From an uncultured Burkholderiales bacterium (GTDB taxonomy: Bacteria > Pseudomonadota > Gammaproteobacteria > Burkholderiales > Burkholderiaceae_C): a stretch of 37,399 nucleotides of DNA. Positions 24,220 through 32,648 of the stretch are shown here, one piece after another; positions within the stretch are counted from its first letter, which is position 1, and each line of letters begins with the position of its first letter. The position numbers and the translations under genes are program-made. The stretch lies in assembly GCA_903871545.1 (NCBI GenBank), contig CAIQHG010000092.1, forward strand, positions 1-37,399, in the 5' to 3' direction. A model generated the notes under the pieces. That model was not told the DNA's origin. It did not search any database and was given only the letters and a program-made list of their open reading frames with translations.

Positions 24220-25524
24220 ATGGAACTCTCCCCTGACTTGATTGCGGTCTTAGGCTTTGTGTGCTTATTCATCTTAATGATGCTTCGGGTGCCAGTTGGA
24301 ATGGCCATGGGCTTGGTTGGAATGTGCGGTTACAGCTATTTGGCGGGCCCTCACGCCGCACTTAAACTCATTGGTCAAACATCAATGCGTACGGTCTCTG
24401 ATTACACTTTTGGTGTTATTCCAATGTTTATGTTGATGGGCGCTTTTGTATCTGTATCAGGAGTTAGTAAAGAGCTATTCCGAGCTGCAAACTCTTTTAT
24501 CGGTCATCTACGGGGAGGCCTTGGGGTGGCAACCATTTTGGCCTGCGGGGGTTTTGCAGCGATTTGTGGGTCAAGTGTTGCCACAGCTGCTACGTTTTCC
24601 TCAGTTGCCTACCCTGAAATGCGTCGCTACGGGTACCCACAGTCCTTTGCAACTGGGGTCATCGCAGCCGGGGGAACGCTTGGCGCGATGCTGCCCCCGT
24701 CTACGGTTTTAGCCGTCTACGCGATCTTGACGCAACAAGACATTGGTAAGCTCTTTATGGCCGGGGTCGTACCGGGTCTGTTTGCGATACTAATGTATGT
24801 ACTCACAATTTTTATCATCGTGAGGCTCTATCCCAATTGGTTGCCTAAGGGGGCCGATCAAAGCTGGACAGAGCGCAGGGAGGGGATCAAAGCGATTTGG
24901 GCACCAGTTGTATTGTTTATTTTCGTCATCGGAGGGTTGTACGGGGGATTTTTTACTCCAACCGAGGCAGGCGGGGTGGGCGCCTCGGGCGCGTTTATCT
25001 TGGGGGTCTTGAGGGGTAAATTAAATTTAGCGTCCATCAAAGAGGCCTTGCTCTCAGCGACGCGCACTGCGGCGGCAGTTTTCACAGTTTTAATTGGTGC
25101 GCTTTTATTTGGTTATTTTTTAACCATCACGCAAGTCCCCCAAAAACTTACCCTTATCCTCACTAGTTTGGGGCTTGGGTCCTACGGGGTTTTAGCTCTA
25201 ATTATGTTGATGTACTTGGTGCTTGGTTGTTTGATGGACTCCATGGCGATGATAATTTTGACAGTCCCCATTATTTATCCAGTCATTGTGCAGCTCGGTT
25301 TTGATCCTATATGGTTTGGCGTCATTATTGTGATGACGGTTGAATTAGGGCTCATTCACCCACCCGTTGGGATGAATGTTTTTGTAATAAAAAGTGTAGT
25401 CAAGGATGTCAGCTTTTACACCATATTTAAAGGAGTCATTCCTTTTATATTGACTGACATCTGCAGACTCCTTATTCTCATCGCCTTTCCCGTGATCGCG
25501 CTTTGGTTGCCAAGCAGGATGTAG
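24220..25524 (+). CDS. dctM: TRAP transporter large permease (DctM family)
   Basis: A 434-residue membrane protein with about twelve hydrophobic helices. It is the sodium-coupled translocation subunit of the TRAP system. Family motifs are PVGMAMGLVG, a re-entrant-loop type segment GGFAAICGSSVATAATF (split as GGFAAICGSS and VATAATF), GTLGAMLPPSTVLAVY, FFTPTEAGGVGA, and the C-terminal half GLIHPPVGMNVFVI. Length is normal. It is followed by a run of nine G bases and then the thioesterase gene. Confidence 0.93.
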   Translation: MELSPDLIAVLGFVCLFILMMLRVPVGMAMGLVGMCGYSYLAGPHAALKLIGQTSMRTVSDYTFGVIPMFMLMGAFVSVSGVSKELFRAANSFIGHLRGGLGVATILACGGFAAICGSSVATAATFSSVAYPEMRRYGYPQSFATGVIAAGGTLGAMLPPSTVLAVYAILTQQDIGKLFMAGVVPGLFAILMYVLTIFIIVRLYPNWLPKGADQSWTERREGIKAIWAPVVLFIFVIGGLYGGFFTPTEAGGVGASGAFILGVLRGKLNLASIKEALLSATRTAAAVFTVLIGALLFGYFLTITQVPQKLTLILTSLGLGSYGVLALIMLMYLVLGCLMDSMAMIILTVPIIYPVIVQLGFDPIWFGVIIVMTVELGLIHPPVGMNVFVIKSVVKDVSFYTIFKGVIPFILTDICRLLILIAFPVIALWLPSRM

Positions 25525-25599
25525 AGTCGGGGGGGGGCGCGCAAGGCTTATGGCGTTAAATACGACCTCAACTTTCTAACACATCATTTAAGTGTACAT

Positions 25600-26019
25600 A
25601 TGGCTCAGACAATTATTTACAACGTAGAGGTCACTTTCGGGGATTGCGACCCCGCTGGAATTGTTTTCTTCCCCAACTTCTCCAAATGGATGGACGCATC
25701 GTCTCTTAATTTTTTCGTTCAAAACGGTGTCCCCACATGGCGTGAGTTGGTCAAAGTTAACGGAATAATAGGCACGCCTTTGCTAGAGATAAATACGAAA
25801 TTTATGATGTCTGCAACTTACGGTGAAAAGCTCCAAATTCACACCCGCGTTGTAGAGTGGAGAGATAAAGTGTTTATTCAAGAACACATTGTCAAACGCT
25901 ATGAGGACACTCTTTGCGTTGGACTTGAGACAAGAGCGTTTTGCACCAAACATCCACAAGACCCCAATAAAATAAAAATCGTTGCTGTCCCAAAGGATAT
26001 CAAAGAGCTTTGCCAATAA
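25600..26019 (+). CDS. 4-hydroxybenzoyl-CoA-type thioesterase (hotdog fold)
   Basis: A 139-residue hotdog thioesterase of the 4HBT family. The signature FGDCDPAGIVFFPNF places the catalytic aspartate at residue 17, the position found in the Pseudomonas 4-hydroxybenzoyl-CoA thioesterase. The family hydrolyses aroyl-CoA to the free benzoate and CoA. In this operon it is well placed to release the product of an IorAB reaction (an aroyl-CoA), or to salvage CoA from stalled aryl-CoA intermediates. The ATG at 25600 has no clear Shine-Dalgarno. It stands between dctM and a second CoA-ligase gene, all in one direction. Confidence 0.9.
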   Translation: MAQTIIYNVEVTFGDCDPAGIVFFPNFSKWMDASSLNFFVQNGVPTWRELVKVNGIIGTPLLEINTKFMMSATYGEKLQIHTRVVEWRDKVFIQEHIVKRYEDTLCVGLETRAFCTKHPQDPNKIKIVAVPKDIKELCQ

Positions 26020-26064
26020 GCGGAAAATTATTCAAATTAAATATTCCACCCCCAGACACTGAGC

Positions 26065-27756
26065 ATGTTAACTACCCCAACACTCTCTTATTTAAAGGGC
26101 GACAGCTCGACCCCTTTGATGGGTGTCAATATGGGTGAGTTTCTTAACCAAGCTAGACAAGTTCACGGCGCTAAAACCGCCGTGATCAGCGTTATTCAAA
26201 ACCAACAGCTCACTTATAACGAACTGCACTCGCTCGTTACTCAGGCCAGCAAAGCTTTGTGCGCCGTTGGAATCGTTCGCGAAGACAGGGTGGGCATTTG
26301 GAGCACCAACCGCACCGAGTGGATTGTGATGCAATTTGCGGTTGCTAGGGTGGGCGCAATTTTGGTGCATATTAATCCAGCTTATAAAGAAAATGAGCTT
26401 GAATACACAGTGAGTCATTCAGGTTGCAAAATACTTTTCCTGACTCGCAAATTTAGGACTCATGACTGTTTGAATTTTGCTTTAAACGTTCAGTCCAGAC
26501 AAAGTGGTTTAAAGAGCATTGTCGATTTTGATGGGGCTGAGGTAAATCAAGAGACTGCTGAATCTTTACAAACTTCCCCCTTAGGTTCATTGATAAGTTG
26601 GACTTCCTTCTTAGCTCATTCAAAGGGCTTTAGTGACTCCGCACTAAACGAGTTATCAACCTCTGTTGATTCCTCCTGTGCAGCAAGCATCCAGTACACC
26701 TCAGGCACAACGGGGCACCCAAAAGGGGCAACACTATCGCAGTCAAATATGCTCAACAATGGGATACAAATAGGCGCAAGGCTGGGGCTAGTACCCTTGG
26801 ATGTGCTTTGTCTACCTGTCCCTATGTTTCACTGCTTTGGATCAGTGGTGGGAGTTATAGCCGCTTTTGCGCACGGCTCTTCCTTGGTTTTCACGGGAGA
26901 GAGCTTTGATGCACAGGAGTGCATTAAAGCAGTCCATAGATATGGGTGCACTGTTTTCTACGGCGTGCCTATGATGTTCATATCCATTCTTAATCATCCC
27001 AGTTTTGACAGCGGGAAGATGAAAACCCTGAGAACGGGAATCATGGGAGCTGCCCCCTGTCCTTCAGAGGTTTTTAAAGCAGCCATTGAAAAAATGCATA
27101 TGGTGGGTTTATGTTCGAGCTACGGGATGACCGAGACATCCCCGATGTCTACTCAATGCCTCCCGAGTCAAACGATAGAGCAAAGATCAAACACCGTAGG
27201 CACTGTGCATCCGCATGTAGAGATTAAGATCATCGACCCGGTTGACGGCTCTATGGTCCCCCTTGGTCAGCCTGGGGAGTTGTGTGTGAGGGGATACTCT
27301 GTGATGCTGGGGTACTGGAACAACCCACAAGCAACCCATAATGCGATCGATCAAGAGGGATGGATGCACTCTGGTGACCTTGCTCTAATCCGCGAAGACG
27401 GGTGTGTTTGCATAGTGGGACGAATCAAGGATATGGTGATCCGAGCAGGAGAGAACATTTATCCAAGAGAGATTGAGGAGTTTTTACATAAATTACCTCA
27501 GATCGCAGATGCACAGGTTTTTGGGGTTCCGGACGCGCTGTACGGAGAACAACTTGCGGCCTGGATAAAATTAAAACCGGGTCAATCTATGGACGCAGAA
27601 AAGCTTAGATTGCTATGTAAGGGCCAGATTGCTTCTTTTAAGATTCCTCACTATATTAAATTTGTAGAGGAGTATCCCAGCACGACATCCGGGAAAGTTC
27701 AAAAATTCAAAATGCGTGAAATGGTTATTACCGAGTTTCAACTCCCCTCAAAATAA
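26065..27756 (+). CDS. Acyl-CoA synthetase (ANL superfamily, ACSF2-like)
   Basis: An ATP-dependent acid:CoA ligase of 563 residues. The P-loop reads YTSGTTGHPKGATLS (211-225). Further motifs are SYGMTETSPM, the hinge segment WMHSGDLALIREDGCVCIVGRIKDMVI (in parts) and the C-terminal catalytic Lys region TTSGKVQKFKMRE. It resembles medium-chain/ACSF2-type ligases more than the feruloyl-CoA type encoded at 14508-16361, so the two arms carry ligases of different subfamilies. Being 50 bases upstream of dpgC, the natural guess is that it makes the arylacetyl-CoA that DpgC oxidises. A fatty-acid substrate cannot be excluded from sequence. Confidence 0.88.
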   Translation: MLTTPTLSYLKGDSSTPLMGVNMGEFLNQARQVHGAKTAVISVIQNQQLTYNELHSLVTQASKALCAVGIVREDRVGIWSTNRTEWIVMQFAVARVGAILVHINPAYKENELEYTVSHSGCKILFLTRKFRTHDCLNFALNVQSRQSGLKSIVDFDGAEVNQETAESLQTSPLGSLISWTSFLAHSKGFSDSALNELSTSVDSSCAASIQYTSGTTGHPKGATLSQSNMLNNGIQIGARLGLVPLDVLCLPVPMFHCFGSVVGVIAAFAHGSSLVFTGESFDAQECIKAVHRYGCTVFYGVPMMFISILNHPSFDSGKMKTLRTGIMGAAPCPSEVFKAAIEKMHMVGLCSSYGMTETSPMSTQCLPSQTIEQRSNTVGTVHPHVEIKIIDPVDGSMVPLGQPGELCVRGYSVMLGYWNNPQATHNAIDQEGWMHSGDLALIREDGCVCIVGRIKDMVIRAGENIYPREIEEFLHKLPQIADAQVFGVPDALYGEQLAAWIKLKPGQSMDAEKLRLLCKGQIASFKIPHYIKFVEEYPSTTSGKVQKFKMREMVITEFQLPSK

Positions 27757-27806
27757 CTTCCCTCTCCTGTCAAATTCTTCATTAATCTTTACTCTACAAA
27801 ACTACG

Positions 27807-29219
27807 ATGCCAACTGTCCTTGAATCCTTGGGTTTAGATAAATCTTTGTTGGCCAATCTCTCAAAGCTGACGCTGCCACTGAGCGGTCATTTTGAGACAG
27901 ACTGCGCAAGCTGTGTTGAGTTTTGGCGCTTAAACGATCTCCTTTTGTCCAAGCTCCCGGTTAAGAGTAAACGCAACGAGCACGAGCGGTTAGGCGCTTC
28001 TTTGCTGTTAAGCCAAGCTCGGGCGAGAAGGGAGAGTTTTTTACTGCATCACGCGCAGGCAGTTTATAAAAAAATTACTAACGATCTTCAAAACTTTATT
28101 CGTTTAGAACAGCTTACCTTCGCCGCCAACGATCTAATCCCAGGCTTGACTGCAAGTAAACAACTAATTGAGACAGAAAACTCGCTCTTACAAAGCCAAA
28201 AAGATGGACACGAAATCAATCAAGGCATTTTCCTAACCCATGTACTCGCAAACGAGCAGTGTGGACGTCATCTATGCCACACCTCCTTGTTAGCGCACCC
28301 CCGCACACCAGAGTATCAAGATCAATTTTCAAAAACGGGACACCTAGAGTTGGAGGGTGTAAGTCTTCACAGAAAAGATAAGACCTGTTATTTGGAGTTT
28401 CAAAATGGCCAGTATCTACACGCTGAGGATGATCAGACTTTAGCGAATACTGAGATTGCTGCAGATTTAGCCATTCTCGATTCGCACACTAGCGTTGTGG
28501 TCATGAGAGGAGGCGTGATTGATGAGGGGAAGTACAAAGGTACACGCACTTTTTGCAGCGGGATTAATTTAACGCGTTTATATAACGGGAAAATCCCTTA
28601 CCTATGGTACCTTGAACGCGATATGGGAATTGTTAATAAAATTTACCGCGGTGTTGCAAGTACTGCGCAATCGTCAGATGAGATATTGGGTCTTACAACT
28701 GAAAAACTTTGGATTGCTGCAGTTGACAAATTTGCAATTGGAGGTGGGTGTCAGTACCTTTTAGTGACGGACATCAACATAGCTGCAAGTGATGCTTATA
28801 TGACTTTGCCTGCCCGCAAAGAGGGAATTATTCCAGGGGTCTCCAATATGCGGTTGCCCCGGTTTGTGTCAGACCGCGTAGCTCGCCAAGCCATCATGAT
28901 GGAGAGACGCATTGAATGCGTAAGTCCAGAGGGGAAAATGATTTGCGACTACGTGGTGGATTCAGCAGATATGGACCAAACAATTGCAAACACCATTGAG
29001 TCCATCTCTAGCTCAGGTGTAGTGAGTGCAACGGGCAACAGAAAAGCGTTCCGAATAGATCAAGAGCCACTCGACAGGTTTAGAAAGTACATGGCTGTGT
29101 ATGCAAGAGAACAAGCTTACTGCCACTTTAGTGAAGCCCTTATAGGGAACTTGGAGAGAAACTGGGACGCACGCAACCGCAAAATTAAAGCGACCCAAAA
29201 TGTTAACCCAAATAATTAA
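27807..29219 (+). CDS. dpgC: DpgC-like cofactor-independent arylacetyl-CoA dioxygenase
   Basis: DpgC uses O2 without metal or cofactor to turn 3,5-dihydroxyphenylacetyl-CoA into 3,5-dihydroxyphenylglyoxylate and CoA. It is known from the dihydroxyphenylglycine pathway of vancomycin-type antibiotics. The 470-residue protein has a helical N-terminal domain (to ~180) and a crotonase-fold C-terminal domain. Matching segments are HEINQGIF, VVVMRGGVIDEGKYKGTRTF, CSGINL, AIGGGCQYLLVTD and KEGIIPGVSNMRL. The residues I recall as Glu189, Ile235, Arg254 and Gln299 of the Streptomyces enzyme fall at Glu207, Ile253, Arg271 and Gln316. Spacings agree to within one residue. No DpgA, DpgB or DpgD neighbour exists. 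It is the last gene of the plus-strand arm and ends 20 bases from the convergent tonB. Substrate ring pattern is not proven. Confidence 0.88.
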   Translation: MPTVLESLGLDKSLLANLSKLTLPLSGHFETDCASCVEFWRLNDLLLSKLPVKSKRNEHERLGASLLLSQARARRESFLLHHAQAVYKKITNDLQNFIRLEQLTFAANDLIPGLTASKQLIETENSLLQSQKDGHEINQGIFLTHVLANEQCGRHLCHTSLLAHPRTPEYQDQFSKTGHLELEGVSLHRKDKTCYLEFQNGQYLHAEDDQTLANTEIAADLAILDSHTSVVVMRGGVIDEGKYKGTRTFCSGINLTRLYNGKIPYLWYLERDMGIVNKIYRGVASTAQSSDEILGLTTEKLWIAAVDKFAIGGGCQYLLVTDINIAASDAYMTLPARKEGIIPGVSNMRLPRFVSDRVARQAIMMERRIECVSPEGKMICDYVVDSADMDQTIANTIESISSSGVVSATGNRKAFRIDQEPLDRFRKYMAVYAREQAYCHFSEALIGNLERNWDARNRKIKATQNVNPNN

Positions 29220-29239
29220 AACTTTTTAGAAGGCCAGGC

Positions 29240-29899
29240 TTACTCTAATTTAAAAATGAAAGTTGCCACCGCCTTTGCAGAATCGTTGTCTGATTTGCAT
29301 TTGTATTGCATGATGGCTTCTGTAACCGCAGCGTGAAAGACCCGGGGGCCTGAGAGAATCGTCACCTCTATTACCTGACCCCCTTGCACCCTAATTTGAG
29401 CTTTAACCACACCCTCTGTACCCTCTCGTATGGCGCGCATTGGCATTTTAGGCTTTACCTGAACTGGGCAAACAATGCTGATATCTTGATTTTCTGTTAA
29501 CCCCTTAGGCTGTGTTGGAGCAATTGCTGGGGCAGACGGTACAGGTATAAGCGTCGTTTGAGCGACAGGGGGTGGAGTGGGCACAGCAGCTATTGTGGGC
29601 GCAGGTAAAGAGACTGGCGGTGCCACTTCAGGGGCGGCTACAAAAGGCATCTCTGGGGCTTTGGGTTGAGTGGGTATTTGCTTTGGGATTTCTTTTGGCA
29701 GGGGTGGAACAGGTGGGGGAATAATGACCTCTTGGATGACAACAGCCGTCAATGGTTTCGAGATCAGTTGAAGGCCTTTTTTAGCCGTGCCCGTGATCAG
29801 AAGATACAAAGCAACGGCGTGTATGAGTACAACAAGACTCCAGCCTAGAGGGTTTTTGCGAGAATTTACAAATGATCGTTTAGAACTACGGGCGCTCAT
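29240..29899 (-). CDS. tonB: TonB energy-transducing protein
   Basis: TonB links the inner-membrane proton-driven ExbB/ExbD motor to outer-membrane receptors. The 219-residue protein has a basic N-terminus and a single anchor helix (about 18-38, WSLVVLIHAVALYLLI, containing the conserved His). A Pro-rich periplasmic spacer spans about 60-130. The C-terminal domain has VCPVQVKPKMP, GTEGVVKAQIRVQGG and VIEVTILSGPRVF. Its ATG overlaps the second exbD stop by four bases (ATGA), showing translational coupling. As last gene of the exb operon, beside btu genes, it probably energises the BtuB receptor encoded upstream. Confidence 0.92.
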   Translation of the reverse strand: MSARSSKRSFVNSRKNPLGWSLVVLIHAVALYLLITGTAKKGLQLISKPLTAVVIQEVIIPPPVPPLPKEIPKQIPTQPKAPEMPFVAAPEVAPPVSLPAPTIAAVPTPPPVAQTTLIPVPSAPAIAPTQPKGLTENQDISIVCPVQVKPKMPMRAIREGTEGVVKAQIRVQGGQVIEVTILSGPRVFHAAVTEAIMQYKCKSDNDSAKAVATFIFKLE

Positions 29900-30327
29900 T
29901 TTATAAACTGCTCACTACCAATCACCGCAATTTTAACGAGTCCCAATCGCTTTGTGCTCGCAAGAACATTTGCGAAAACAGAGTAGTTGCAATCTTTGCT
30001 CGGCCACAGATGGATTTCAGGTTGAACGCTTGAGCCGGCAACCTGCTCTAAATTATTGACTAAATCTTGTGAGGTCACAGATTTTTTATCCCAAAATAGT
30101 TGACTCTTCGCATCAATGTATATTTCGTGAATTTGGGGCTTTTCAATGGTACTGGGCGGTGCAGCCAAAGGCATCTCTAAATTAATGGAATGCAACTGAA
30201 TCGGAATAGTCACAATGAGCATCACCAAAAGCACCAACATCACATCAATGAGGGGCGTTGTATTCATCTCCATCATCGGCTCTAGAGCGCGAGATTTACG
30301 ACGAAGTTTAGACGCTTTGAGGGCCAT
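29896..30327 (-). CDS. exbD2: ExbD-family biopolymer transport protein (second copy)
   Basis: A 143-residue ExbD/TolR protein with one N-terminal anchor helix. It carries the motif MNTTPLIDVMLVLLVML, whose Asp (near residue 28) is the proton-carrying residue of the family. The periplasmic part (about 45-143) contains EIYIDAKSQLFWDKKSV. It differs clearly from the exbD copy just upstream, for instance in the Leu/His-rich segment after the helix and in the lack of the KERVEV stretch. Spacing to the first copy is 53 bases; it overlaps tonB by four. Confidence 0.9.
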   Translation of the reverse strand: MALKASKLRRKSRALEPMMEMNTTPLIDVMLVLLVMLIVTIPIQLHSINLEMPLAAPPSTIEKPQIHEIYIDAKSQLFWDKKSVTSQDLVNNLEQVAGSSVQPEIHLWPSKDCNYSVFANVLASTKRLGLVKIAVIGSEQFIK

Positions 30328-30380
30328 AAATAAGGGGTGTAATTGCGACAGCAGGGTCTGAATTTGGAGAGAATAAAACT

Positions 30381-30806
30381 CTAAAGAGTGCGGGGGGGCG
30401 GCTCAGTAATGAAGGCAACTTTGCTGATGCCTGCTTTTTGGCAGGCCAAAAGAATCTTACCCACCCCCTCGTATTTACCGTTTAAGTCACCCCTGACTTG
30501 AATCTCTGGTTGTGGACGTAGCTTAGATTTAATCTTTAACTGATTGACCAATGCATCTAGGTTTTGCATTTTTGATTCGTAAAGATAAATCGCACCCTCT
30601 TTGTCAACAGAGATGATGATGTTCTCAGGTTTGGTTTCCCTCACCTCTACTCGCTCCTTGGGGAGCTCAACTTTGACGGATGTATTTACAACTGGCACTG
30701 TGATCAAAAATATTATGAGTAACACCAACATCACATCCACCAAAGGAGTCGTGTTAATCGTAGATATCACCTCACTACTATCGCCTGAACCTATGTGCAT
30801 CGCCAT
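30381..30806 (-). CDS. exbD1: ExbD-family biopolymer transport protein (first copy)
   Basis: A 141-residue ExbD/TolR protein. The anchor helix contains INTTPLVDVMLVLLIIFL with the conserved Asp. It is followed by the family stretch VELPKERVEV and a periplasmic domain with IIISVDKEGAIYL and EIQVRGDLNGKYE. The ATG at 30806 is preceded by AGGA at a good distance, so it is chosen over the TTG at 30809. A run of seven C (minus strand) near 30392-30398 falls in the last codons, encoding a Pro-Pro-Pro tail. It follows exbB after 51 bases. Confidence 0.92.
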   Translation of the reverse strand: MAMHIGSGDSSEVISTINTTPLVDVMLVLLIIFLITVPVVNTSVKVELPKERVEVRETKPENIIISVDKEGAIYLYESKMQNLDALVNQLKIKSKLRPQPEIQVRGDLNGKYEGVGKILLACQKAGISKVAFITEPPPRTL

Positions 30807-30857
30807 CAAAAGTCCTTGAATTCTTTAACTTGAATTGGATAACTTGGCTGGGCAGAC

Positions 30858-31643
30858 TCAAGCTGCCCGACCGTCTGAGCCCACTAAAACACCATTAAGC
30901 TCTTCGCTGAACTCTTTCACATCGTCCATGACCGTTTTATTTGCTTTGGCTAAATAGTTGTAACCAAGCACGGCTGGTATAGCCACTGCCAAACCGATTG
31001 CTGTCATGATAAGCGCCTCCCCAACCGGGCCAGCAACTTTATCGATAGATGCTTGCCCTGAAATACCGATGGCTGTGAGCGCGTGATAAATACCCCAAAC
31101 AGTTCCAAAAAGTCCCACAAAAGGAGATGTGGAACCCACAGTTGCAAGAAATGAGAGACCGTTTTGAGAACTATTTTGAATGGTGTCCACCGCGCTTTGA
31201 ATATTCATTTCTATCCAGTCGTTGGACGGGATATTTTTTTTCAGCCCAATATGCGTTTTAACTGCGCTTGCGCCGGACTCTGCGATAAAGCGGTATGGAC
31301 TGTCTGTATCCAATTTGGCAACACCTTGAGTGACCGTATCCCCACTCCAAAAAAACTCATCTGCTTGGGCCGCCTGCCCAGACATTTTTTTATTCAAAAG
31401 TATTTTAGAGACAATGATGTACCAACTACTCACACTCATGACCAGTAAAAGCAAAAGAACAAATTTAGTAATACTATCTGATCCCACCCACAGGGCCTCA
31501 AGTCCGTAAGGGTTGTTGAGTGCACTGACTGATGAGTCTGCGCGCATAACGGTATCGCTGCTAGTTTGAGCAAATGCTTGCCCAAACATCAAAAGAACTA
31601 TGAACACTCGTTGAGCACAATAGGGATAGTTTTTAATAAACAT
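30858..31643 (-). CDS. exbB: ExbB (MotA/TolQ/ExbB proton channel family)
   Basis: ExbB forms the pentameric inner-membrane channel that holds ExbD and TonB. The 261-residue protein has an N-terminal signal-like helix ending in FAQTSS. Three transmembrane helices follow, near 55-80, 160-185 and 200-225. The core motifs LATVGSTSPFVGLFGTVWGI and MTAIGLAVAIPAVLGYNYLA are those of the family. It begins the exbB-exbD-exbD-tonB operon, 237 bases downstream of btuD. A Fur-like box lies just before it. Confidence 0.93.
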   Translation of the reverse strand: MFIKNYPYCAQRVFIVLLMFGQAFAQTSSDTVMRADSSVSALNNPYGLEALWVGSDSITKFVLLLLLVMSVSSWYIIVSKILLNKKMSGQAAQADEFFWSGDTVTQGVAKLDTDSPYRFIAESGASAVKTHIGLKKNIPSNDWIEMNIQSAVDTIQNSSQNGLSFLATVGSTSPFVGLFGTVWGIYHALTAIGISGQASIDKVAGPVGEALIMTAIGLAVAIPAVLGYNYLAKANKTVMDDVKEFSEELNGVLVGSDGRAA

Positions 31644-31668
31644 GGTATGTGTGGATTAGCAGGTTCAA

Positions 31669-31684
31669 AATGATAATCGGTTAT
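31669..31684 (-). promoter_or_regulatory. Possible Fur box upstream of exbB
   Basis: The sequence aatgataatcggttat resembles the Fur consensus GATAATGATAATCATTATC, with ATGATAATC matching exactly and the second half shifted by one base. It lies 26-41 bases upstream of the exbB ATG, within reach of a promoter. If real, exbB-tonB would respond to iron while the btu genes respond to cobalamin. Consensus match only. Confidence 0.35.
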
Positions 31685-31880
31685 ATCAAGTAATTTCAAA
31701 TTAATCAAGGATTAAAAACGAATCCAAAATGAATTAGATGAGCTATTTCAAAGATAACATAAAAAAGTAGTGTTCTAAAATAGACAGGGTTCTTTACCCG
31801 CTCATCTAATAAAACCAATATTCTCTCGCCTTGTTTTCTTGGTAAATACGCTCTTTATGATCGATCTTATTTTAAAAATT

Positions 31881-32648
31881 TTATATGTTGGGTAACGAAA
31901 CCCACTGATCTCCCATTTGTTGAATCGTTATACGGTGATCGAACACTTTCTCGATTGCTGCCCGAGTTCGGAGGTCCGAGCACTCACCATGGTGCTCAAT
32001 GAACCCATTTTGCATAATCAGCAACTCATCAGCATGCAAAGCAATCGATAGTTCGTGCAATACACTGACTACGGTTTTTTGTTGTGCAACCAATTCCCTG
32101 ACTAAAATGAGCCAATCCACCTGATGGGGGGGGTCCAGGCTTGTGATGGGTTCATCCATAAGTAAGATGTCAGCCTCTACGGCCAGCGCTCTTGATAATA
32201 GAACACGCTGACGCTCGCCGCCGGACAATTGCCCAAGACTTCGATCTCTCCACTCCCATGCCTGCGTTTTTTTAAGCGCGTTAGTCACTGAGAGATGATC
32301 TTTCTCGCTTGCTCCATTCAACAAACCTTGGTGAGGTATACGCCCAAGCATTGCAACATCATAAACACTTAGATCGTCTGCGCTACCTTCGTTTTGTCCT
32401 AGCCAGGATAGATATTGAGCATTCTTTTTAAGATTAAATATTTTCTCATCCCGCATTGGAAATAAAACTTGTCCATCAAACTGTACAAGTCCAGCAATGA
32501 CTTTGAGTAGCGTCGATTTACCTGCCCCGTTGGGCCCCACAACGCTAGTCCATTTAGCATGGGGGATGCTTGCATCTAAGTTGTGCAAGACCTCCTTAGC
32601 CCCTAACACGGCTCGAATTTGGGTTGCTTGGATGGCAAATTTGCTCAT
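31881..32648 (-). CDS. btuD: Cobalamin ABC transporter ATP-binding protein (BtuD-like)
   Basis: An ABC ATPase of the FecE/BtuD group, 255 residues. It has Walker A GPNGAGKST, signature LSGGERQRV, Walker B ILLMDEP and the switch His in VLHELS. It powers the BtuC permease. The ATG at 32648 shares a base with the btuC stop (TGATG), so the genes are translationally coupled; a TTG three bases earlier is less likely. The btu assignment rests on the riboswitch and btuB at the head of the cluster; by family alone iron-chelate uptake would be equally possible. Eight consecutive C bases (minus strand) lie at 32126-32133 within the codons for DPP. Confidence 0.88.
   Translation of the reverse strand: MSKFAIQATQIRAVLGAKEVLHNLDASIPHAKWTSVVGPNGAGKSTLLKVIAGLVQFDGQVLFPMRDEKIFNLKKNAQYLSWLGQNEGSADDLSVYDVAMLGRIPHQGLLNGASEKDHLSVTNALKKTQAWEWRDRSLGQLSGGERQRVLLSRALAVEADILLMDEPITSLDPPHQVDWLILVRELVAQQKTVVSVLHELSIALHADELLIMQNGFIEHHGECSDLRTRAAIEKVFDHRITIQQMGDQWVSLPNI

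Noticed and set aside
13711..29219. A dihydroxyphenylglycine biosynthetic cluster for an antibiotic
   Set aside because: Only a DpgC homologue is present. There is no DpgA-type polyketide synthase, aminotransferase or peptide synthetase, while a TRAP importer and CoA ligases point to uptake and breakdown.
29220..29239. Terminator between convergent dpgC and tonB
   Set aside because: The 20-base gap has no inverted repeat with a T-run on either strand.
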